A DNA stretch of 64,000 nucleotides from Sphingomonas sp. LC-1 (GTDB taxonomy: Bacteria; Pseudomonadota; Alphaproteobacteria; Sphingomonadales; Sphingomonadaceae). The DNA lies in NCBI RefSeq assembly GCF_025371035.1, contig NZ_JANZXB010000001.1:372001-436000 (forward strand). Direction: 5' to 3'. The position numbers and the translations under genes were made by a program. Under the pieces are notes generated by a model. The model saw only the letters and a program-made list of their open reading frames with translations, had not been told where the DNA came from and searched no databases. Of the stretch, positions 61,395-64,000 are shown in pieces. The stretch's first letter is position 1. Each line of letters starts with the position of its first letter.

Positions 61395-62827
61395 TGGACT
61401 TTTCTTCCCTGCTGCAACCCGATCGCGGCCAGCCCGCCCGGTCGGTCACGCTTCTGGCGCCCGGCGGCTTCGACGCCTGGCTGACACGCCAGCCCGCCAC
61501 GGTCCGCGCGCTGGCATCGGCGCAGGCATTCACCGCCAGGCCCAATAGCGTCCTGCTATTTCCCGACGGCGACGACATTGGGGTCGTCGCGGGCGTGACC
61601 GACCCCGCCTCCCCTTGGGCGCTCGCCAAGCTGGCCGAAACCCTGCCGGAAGGCAGCTATCGCCTCGACGGCGCGGACGTCGGCGCGAACGCGCTGGGCT
61701 GGCTTCTGGGGCAATATCGCTTCACCCGCTATCGCAAGGTGGAGAATGCGGGCGCGCGGGTGCTGCTGACCCGCGATGTCGGCCACCGGGAGGAGGTGAT
61801 CCGCATCGCCAACGCCACCGCGCAGGTCCGCGATCTGGTCAATACCGGCGCGGGCGATCTGGGTCCCGCCGAACTCGAAGCCGAAGCCACCGCGCTGGCG
61901 CGTGCGCATCAGGCCGAAATCCGTGTGACGGCGGGCGATATGCTGGCGCGCGACTATCCGATGGTCCATGCGGTCGGGCAAGCGGCGACGCGGGAGCGGG
62001 CGCCCCGCTTGATCGAACTCCATTGGGGCAACCCCGCCCATCCCCGCATCGCGATCGTCGGCAAGGGCGTGTGCTTCGACACCGGGGGCCTCGACATCAA
62101 GCCGTCCGCCGGAATGCGGCTGATGAAGAAGGATATGGGCGGCGCAGCCCATGCACTGGCGCTGGCCGGTCTGGTGATGGCGGCGAAGCTGCCGGTGCGG
62201 CTCCACCTGCTGATCCCGGCGGTGGAGAATGCGGTGTCGGCCGCGTCCTTCCGCCCCGGAGACGTGCTGAAGACACGAAAAGGCCTGACGGTCGAGAACA
62301 CCAACACGGATGCCGAGGGTCGCCTGATCCTGGGCGACGCGCTAACCCGTGCGGGCGAGGAGAAGCCCGAACTGATCCTCGACTTCGCCACACTGACCGG
62401 CGCGGCACGGGTCGCGCTGGGCCCCGATCTGCCGCCCTTGTTCACCGATGACGAGGCATTGGCGGAGGCACTGCTGGCGGCGGGCGTGGCGGAGGAAGAC
62501 CCGGTCTGGCGGCTGCCGCTCTGGGATGGCTATGACGAGATGTTAAAGTCCGACATCGCCGACATGGTCAATGCCCCCGATGGCGGCTTTGCGGGTGCGA
62601 TCACCGCCGCGCTGTTCCTGCGGCGCTTTGTGCCCAAGGATACGGCCTGGGCGCATCTCGACGTATTCGCCTGGCGGCCTTCGGCCAAGCCGGGACGGCC
62701 CAAGGGGGGCGATGCCTATGCACTGCGGGCAGCCTATCGGATGTTGAAGGGGCGCTATTCAGGGACTCGAGGCGAGGTTCGGAGCGTGCGCTTCGGCTTC
62801 GCTCAGCGTGAACGGCGGTTGCGATAA
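61391..62827 (+). CDS. M17 family leucyl aminopeptidase-like protein
   Basis: A 478-residue cytoplasmic metallopeptidase. The family signature NTDAEGRLILGDAL is present, with KGVCFDTGGLDIKPS and other metal ligands (Asp, Glu, Lys) in the expected order. The N-terminal domain is shorter than in classical PepA. The normal end of the protein would be near LRAAYRMLKGRY; the last 22 residues, including VRFGFAQRERR, are read through a class B repeat. It overlaps the serine hydrolase gene by ATGA, so the two are coupled. The substrate is probably small peptides. Confidence 0.92.
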   Translation: MMDFSSLLQPDRGQPARSVTLLAPGGFDAWLTRQPATVRALASAQAFTARPNSVLLFPDGDDIGVVAGVTDPASPWALAKLAETLPEGSYRLDGADVGANALGWLLGQYRFTRYRKVENAGARVLLTRDVGHREEVIRIANATAQVRDLVNTGAGDLGPAELEAEATALARAHQAEIRVTAGDMLARDYPMVHAVGQAATRERAPRLIELHWGNPAHPRIAIVGKGVCFDTGGLDIKPSAGMRLMKKDMGGAAHALALAGLVMAAKLPVRLHLLIPAVENAVSAASFRPGDVLKTRKGLTVENTNTDAEGRLILGDALTRAGEEKPELILDFATLTGAARVALGPDLPPLFTDDEALAEALLAAGVAEEDPVWRLPLWDGYDEMLKSDIADMVNAPDGGFAGAITAALFLRRFVPKDTAWAHLDVFAWRPSAKPGRPKGGDAYALRAAYRMLKGRYSGTRGEVRSVRFGFAQRERRLR

Positions 62828-62866
62828 TCCCTCGCTCCGTCCAGCCTGAGCGCCGTCGAAGGCCAC
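62788..62866. repeat. Class B repeat pair at and after the end of the M17 gene
   Basis: GCGCTTCGGCTTCGCTCAGC begins at 62788 inside the coding frame of the M17 gene and supplies its C-terminal residues; the inverted half, ending GTCGAAGGCCACG, lies at 62839-62866 past the stop. Confidence 0.85.
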
Positions 62867-62885
62867 GTCCGAGCGCACCGCAAAA

Positions 62886-63632
62886 TCACAATCCCGCCGC
62901 CGCCTCGATGATCGGCACGAACTTGGCCGCCGTCAGACTGGCGCCGCCCACCAGCGCGCCATCGACATTCTCGACCCCCAGCAAGGTCGCGGCATTGTCG
63001 CCGGTTACCGAGCCGCCATAAAGGATACGGACTTCGTCGGCCGCATCGCCGATCAGCATCCGCAGCTTGGCGCGGGCGATCGCGTGGATGCTCGCGACCT
63101 CGTCCACCGTCGGCGTCCGCCCCGTGCCGATCGCCCAACGCGGTTCATAGGCGAGCGTAAACCAGCTGCCGTCCGCATTGTCAGGCACCGACTTCTCGAT
63201 CTGCGCCTGCACCACGCGCTCGGCACGACCGGCATTGCGCTCCGCTTCCGTCTCGCCGCAGCACAGGATGACGTTCAGACCGTTGCGATGCGCCGCCGCC
63301 GCCTTGGCCCAGGCGTCCTGGCTGGTCTCCCCCTGATCCGCGCGCCGTTCCGAATGACCAACGATGGTAAAGCGCGCGCCCGCCTCCTTGACCATCCCCG
63401 CCGAGACGCAACCGGTATGCGCCCCCGAATCACGGTCGTGCACATCCTCCGCACCGATCGCCAGGCCCGGCTCCCGCTCGGCGGCGGGGGCGATCAGCGT
63501 GAAGGGCACCGCCATCGCCACATCGACACCGGGAGCCGCTTCCGCCGCGCGGGCGATAGCGTCCAGTTCGGCCAGAGCAGCGCGCGAGCCGTTCATCTTC
63601 CAATTGCCCGCCACCAATTTGCGCCGTGCCAT
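62886..63632 (-). CDS. tpiA: Triosephosphate isomerase
   Basis: A 248-residue TIM-barrel enzyme that interconverts dihydroxyacetone phosphate and glyceraldehyde 3-phosphate. Catalytic residues are in AGNWKMNG (Lys), VGHSERR (His) and AYEPRWAIGTG (Glu), with the phosphate loop GGSVTGDNA. Length is typical. It is divergent from the ppiD-like gene, as in many sphingomonads. Confidence 0.97.
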   Translation of the reverse strand: MARRKLVAGNWKMNGSRAALAELDAIARAAEAAPGVDVAMAVPFTLIAPAAEREPGLAIGAEDVHDRDSGAHTGCVSAGMVKEAGARFTIVGHSERRADQGETSQDAWAKAAAAHRNGLNVILCCGETEAERNAGRAERVVQAQIEKSVPDNADGSWFTLAYEPRWAIGTGRTPTVDEVASIHAIARAKLRMLIGDAADEVRILYGGSVTGDNAATLLGVENVDGALVGGASLTAAKFVPIIEAAAGL

Positions 63633-63766
63633 ATTCAGGCTCCCATTGAGTCGTGTGTTTTACGTGTTCAACATCGATAGCGTATCGTGGCGTCCGCACA
63701 AGCTTGATGCGGGCGCGAGTGCCCCCTAAAGCGGGCACGTTTTTATTCCTTGCCGATCGGTCGTCC

Positions 63767-64000
63767 ATGCTCAGCTTCTTCCGCCGGATCATCAATTCGA
63801 AGGCCGGCGTCATCGTGACCTTCATCGTGCTCGGCATCATCGCCATCGCCTTTGCGGCGGGCGACGTGTCGAACATCGCCGGAATGGCGGGCGGGCTGAC
63901 CGGGTCGGACGTCGCCAAGGTCGGCGATGCGAAGGTCACCGCCAACGACCTGCGCACCGCCGCGCAGAACGAGGTCGCGGCCTATCGCCAGGAACAGCCC
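63767..64000 (+). CDS. PpiD-like periplasmic peptidyl-prolyl isomerase (partial, cut by the right edge)
   Basis: The first 78 residues of an open frame: MLSFFRRIINSKAGVIVTFI, a membrane anchor (about 12-32), then NIAGMAGG and a helical SurA-N-like part VTANDLRTAAQNEV. This is the usual N-terminus of PpiD/SurA_N_3 proteins, which assist periplasmic folding of outer-membrane proteins. Only the start is visible, so the parvulin domain cannot be checked. Confidence 0.85.
   Translation, partial: MLSFFRRIINSKAGVIVTFIVLGIIAIAFAAGDVSNIAGMAGGLTGSDVAKVGDAKVTANDLRTAAQNEVAAYRQEQP

Overview
The window is high-GC, densely packed chromosomal DNA of an alphaproteobacterium, most likely a sphingomonad (Sphingomonas or a near relative). 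The evidence is protein character and gene order: alphaproteobacterial-type AddA/AddB, a DivL-like tyrosine pseudokinase next to ahcY and tsaE, a CC0125/CC1285-type lipoprotein, the recG/sdhE/mfd and serS/surE/M23 neighbourhoods, and many dipeptidyl or serine peptidases. No phage, transposase, integrase, plasmid functions, CRISPR array or rRNA operon was seen. It reads as stable core genome punctuated by short palindromic repeats.

Layout. 0-8 kb: the start of dksA (cut by the left edge), a serine-rich surface-type protein with tandem repeats, a host-attachment-family protein, then serS-surE-nlpD-like, a small Arg/Asp-rich secreted protein, tyrS and a small DMT permease. 8-18 kb: recG divergent from sdhE and mfd, an NTF2-like secreted protein, an EAL protein with a degenerate GGDEF, moaA-nadK and a tRNA-Asn with its own promoter and terminator. 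18-28 kb: a YgiC/YgiB-like pair, small envelope proteins, a YjbQ protein, a lipoprotein, secA, argJ, a glutathione transferase and an XRE regulator. 28-42 kb (minus strand): a tight gene series divL-like, tsaE, amgK, murU, addB, addA, trxA, headed by the separate ahcY, with a 20-bp perfect palindrome upstream of ahcY. 42-52 kb: yqgE, peroxiredoxin, amn, an M2 peptidase, an alpha/beta hydrolase, a LuxR-HTH/DUF4019 membrane regulator, membrane proteins and asd. 52-64 kb: a GIY-YIG protein, MgtC-like protein, a DPP-IV-type S9 peptidase, an unknown protein, a CHAP protein, anmK, rimO, a beta-lactamase-fold hydrolase overlapping an M17 aminopeptidase, tpiA and the start of a ppiD-like gene (cut by the right edge).

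How the genes work together. amgK, murU and anmK belong to the anhydro-MurNAc recycling route back to UDP-MurNAc. The NlpD-like LytM factor and the CHAP protein act on the same wall. DivL-like protein implies a CtrA cell-cycle circuit, and a GTTAACCAT box sits just before the CHAP gene. addAB, recG and mfd cover DNA repair; ahcY closes the methyl cycle; moaA, nadK, argJ, asd and tpiA are core metabolism.

The most unusual features are (1) four classes of dispersed palindromic repeats, one of which has been absorbed into the C-terminus of the M17 aminopeptidase and one of which flanks a GIY-YIG nuclease gene in inverted orientation; (2) the Tyr-for-His substitution in the DivL-like kinase; (3) the palindrome before ahcY; and (4) the tandem-repeat serine-rich protein with a PEP-CTERM-like tail. 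I found no convincing new multi-gene defence or biosynthetic system.
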